From Alphaproteobacteria bacterium UBA6187 (lineage in GTDB: Bacteria > Pseudomonadota > Alphaproteobacteria > Rickettsiales > UBA6187), in the NCBI GenBank assembly GCA_002422795.1, contig DITJ01000085.1, positions 1 through 13,742 on the forward strand: a DNA stretch of 13,742 nucleotides. Reading direction: 5' to 3'. Made by a program: the position numbers and the translations under genes. The notes below the pieces were generated by a model. That model did not search any database and was not told the DNA's origin. It was given only the letters and a program-made list of their open reading frames with translations. Below, in pieces: positions 12,188 through 13,742 of this stretch (within the stretch, counting starts at the first letter, position 1; each line of letters begins with the position of its first letter).

Positions 12188-13742
12188 ATGGAAGATACGC
12201 ATAAAGAACATAGTTGCTGCCACGATGATAACAAAGAGCAAAAGATGGGAATAAAAGACCCTGTATGTGGCATGGATGTTGATCCAGATAAAACGGCACA
12301 TCATTTCAAACATCAAGGGCAAGAATATCATTTCTGTAGTGACAAATGCCTTGGTAAATTTAAGGAAGCACCTGAAAAATATATTGGCAAAAAGAAAGAA
12401 GCCGATAAATTACCTGAAGGCACAATCTATACCTGCCCGATGCACCCTGAAATTGAGCAAGTTGGCCCCGGAAGCTGCCCTAAATGCGGCATGGCTTTGG
12501 AACCAAAAAATACTACCGCAGAAGAAGATACCTCTGAACTTGATGACATGACCCGCCGCTTTTGGGTAAGTGCCGTATTATCATTACCTGTTTTGTTGTT
12601 GGTAATGCTTGACCATCTCCCAAGCCGCCCACTAGAAGCTTATATTTCTTCCATGAATGCTATGTGGGTTGAATTTGCCCTTGCCACACCTGTGATGCTC
12701 TGGGGCGCAGTGCCATTTTTCAAGCGTGCATGGGCATCCATAGTTAACCGCCACCTAAATATGTTCACGCTCATTGCGTTGGGTACTGGTGTTGCCTATG
12801 GCTACAGTGTCATTGGCGCTGTATTCCCAAGTCTATTCCCAGCCGATATGAAAATGGCCAATGGTATGGTCGATGTTTATTTTGAAGCTGCATCTACCAT
12901 AGTAACTCTGGTGTTGTTAGGTCAGGTTATGGAGCTTCGCGCACGCTCACAAACCAGCAGTGCTATTCGCGCTCTGCTTGACCTTGCACCAAAAACCGCT
13001 CGTGTTATCCGTGAAGATGGAACTGAGGAAGATATAGCCTTGGATAAGGTACAATCAGGCGATAGGCTTCGTGTGCGTCCGGGGGAATCCGTGCCGGTTG
13101 ACGGAGTTATATTGGAAGGCTCTAGCACTATAGATGAATCCATGATTACGGGTGAATCAATGCCAGCAACTAAAAAGGCTGGTGATAAAGTTACCGGTGC
13201 AACGCTGAACCAGACTGGTGGCTTTGTGATGGAAGCAAAGAATGTCGGCTCTGATACGGTGCTGGCAAAAATAGTGCATATGGTAGCAGAAGCCCAGCGT
13301 AGCCGCGCACCAATTCAAAAAATGGCGGATATTGTAGCCGGATATTTTGTGCCTGTTGTTGTTGCCGTTGCTATTATAACCGCAATAATTTGGGGAATTT
13401 GGGGGCCGGAGCCTCGCATTGCCTATGCAGTAATTAACGCCGTTGCTGTTCTTATCATTGCCTGCCCATGTGCCTTGGGTTTGGCAACGCCTATGTCGAT
13501 TATGGTAGGCACGGGACGTGGTGCGCAAGCTGGGGTTTTAATTAAAAATGCTGAAAGCCTTGAGCTTATGGAAAAAATCAATGTACTGGTTATTGATAAA
13601 ACCGGAACACTAACCGAAGGAAAACCAAAGCTAACCTCCGTTATTGTGGATAAAGGCTATAAGGGTGATGATGTATTAAAGCTAGCTGCCGCACTCGAAA
13701 AAGGCAGTGAACACCCTCTTGCCAGAGCTATAGTAGAAGGCG
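12188..13742 (+). CDS. copA: Copper-translocating P1B-type ATPase with YHS and HMBD metal-binding domains (3' end outside window)
   Basis: This pump hydrolyses ATP to export Cu(I) across the inner membrane. 518 residues are visible, with no stop; the family is about 750-850 long, so the ATP-binding domain's end is missing. In order: a His/Cys-rich start (HKEHSCCHDD, 5-14); a YHS domain at 22-66 (DPVCGM C27, HFC C50, C54); an HMBD at 81-107 (YTCPMHPE, CPKCGM) like that in CusB; transmembrane helices; actuator TGES (321-324); ion-transport CPC (C426, C428); phosphorylation motif DKTGT (D470); and SEHPLA (H509-P510) of P1B pumps. No GMTCxxC HMA domain is present. CPC indicates Cu(I)/Ag(I). The ATG directly follows the permease TAA; GAGAG (12176-12180) is 7 nt upstream. 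Confidence 0.95.
   Translation, partial: MEDTHKEHSCCHDDNKEQKMGIKDPVCGMDVDPDKTAHHFKHQGQEYHFCSDKCLGKFKEAPEKYIGKKKEADKLPEGTIYTCPMHPEIEQVGPGSCPKCGMALEPKNTTAEEDTSELDDMTRRFWVSAVLSLPVLLLVMLDHLPSRPLEAYISSMNAMWVEFALATPVMLWGAVPFFKRAWASIVNRHLNMFTLIALGTGVAYGYSVIGAVFPSLFPADMKMANGMVDVYFEAASTIVTLVLLGQVMELRARSQTSSAIRALLDLAPKTARVIREDGTEEDIALDKVQSGDRLRVRPGESVPVDGVILEGSSTIDESMITGESMPATKKAGDKVTGATLNQTGGFVMEAKNVGSDTVLAKIVHMVAEAQRSRAPIQKMADIVAGYFVPVVVAVAIITAIIWGIWGPEPRIAYAVINAVAVLIIACPCALGLATPMSIMVGTGRGAQAGVLIKNAESLELMEKINVLVIDKTGTLTEGKPKLTSVIVDKGYKGDDVLKLAAALEKGSEHPLARAIVEG

Noticed and set aside
1..13742. CRISPR arrays, tRNA/rRNA genes, insertion sequences or att sites
   Set aside because: No regular spaced repeats, no tRNA-like cloverleaf, no transposase-like frame and no terminal inverted repeats were seen; transfer of the island is plausible but has no direct mark here.

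Overview
This window is a one-strand (+), AT-rich (by eye roughly 40-45% GC) copper-resistance island from a Gram-negative bacterium. Proteins destined for the periplasm and outer membrane (TolC/CusC-like channel, CusB-like adaptor, CopB) establish a diderm envelope. The complex III Rieske protein has the classic alphaproteobacterial bc1 form (hinge NPSADVMA, CTHLGC and CPCHGS boxes). From memory it resembles Rickettsiales homologues closely, so an alphaproteobacterium is the best guess; the family-level placement is inference only.

Layout. The left edge (1-314) is the 3' end of an ECF sigma factor gene. A 116-bp regulatory gap follows, holding an 8-bp-arm dyad over a candidate promoter. Next is a small secreted Cys-rich protein (431-820). 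A 119-bp gap then leads into a tight run: TolC-family channel (940-2151), CusB adaptor (2154-3539), CusA RND pump (3526-6684), a 14-bp-stem hairpin, CopA-type multicopper oxidase (6740-8365), CopB (8355-9086), and an unusual cupredoxin-His linker-CusF fusion (9112-9840). A 124-bp gap with a second dyad and possible promoter starts a second run: a secreted protein of about 30% methionine (9965-10294), an orphan bc1 Rieske protein (10305-10838), an APC-family permease (10865-12187), and a YHS/HMBD-type copper P1B ATPase that runs off the right edge (12188-13742). No gene-free stretch exceeds about 125 bp.

How the genes could work together (inference from families): the ATPase moves cytosolic Cu(I) to the periplasm. 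There the CusF-cupredoxin fusion and the Met-rich protein can bind it, CopA can oxidise Cu(I) to Cu(II), CopB sits in the outer membrane, and CusCBA exports copper across the envelope. The Rieske protein and the APC permease are not standard members of such an island and are the most interesting passengers. No CueR, CopRS/CusRS or CsoR gene lies in the window; the only regulator visible is the truncated ECF sigma factor.
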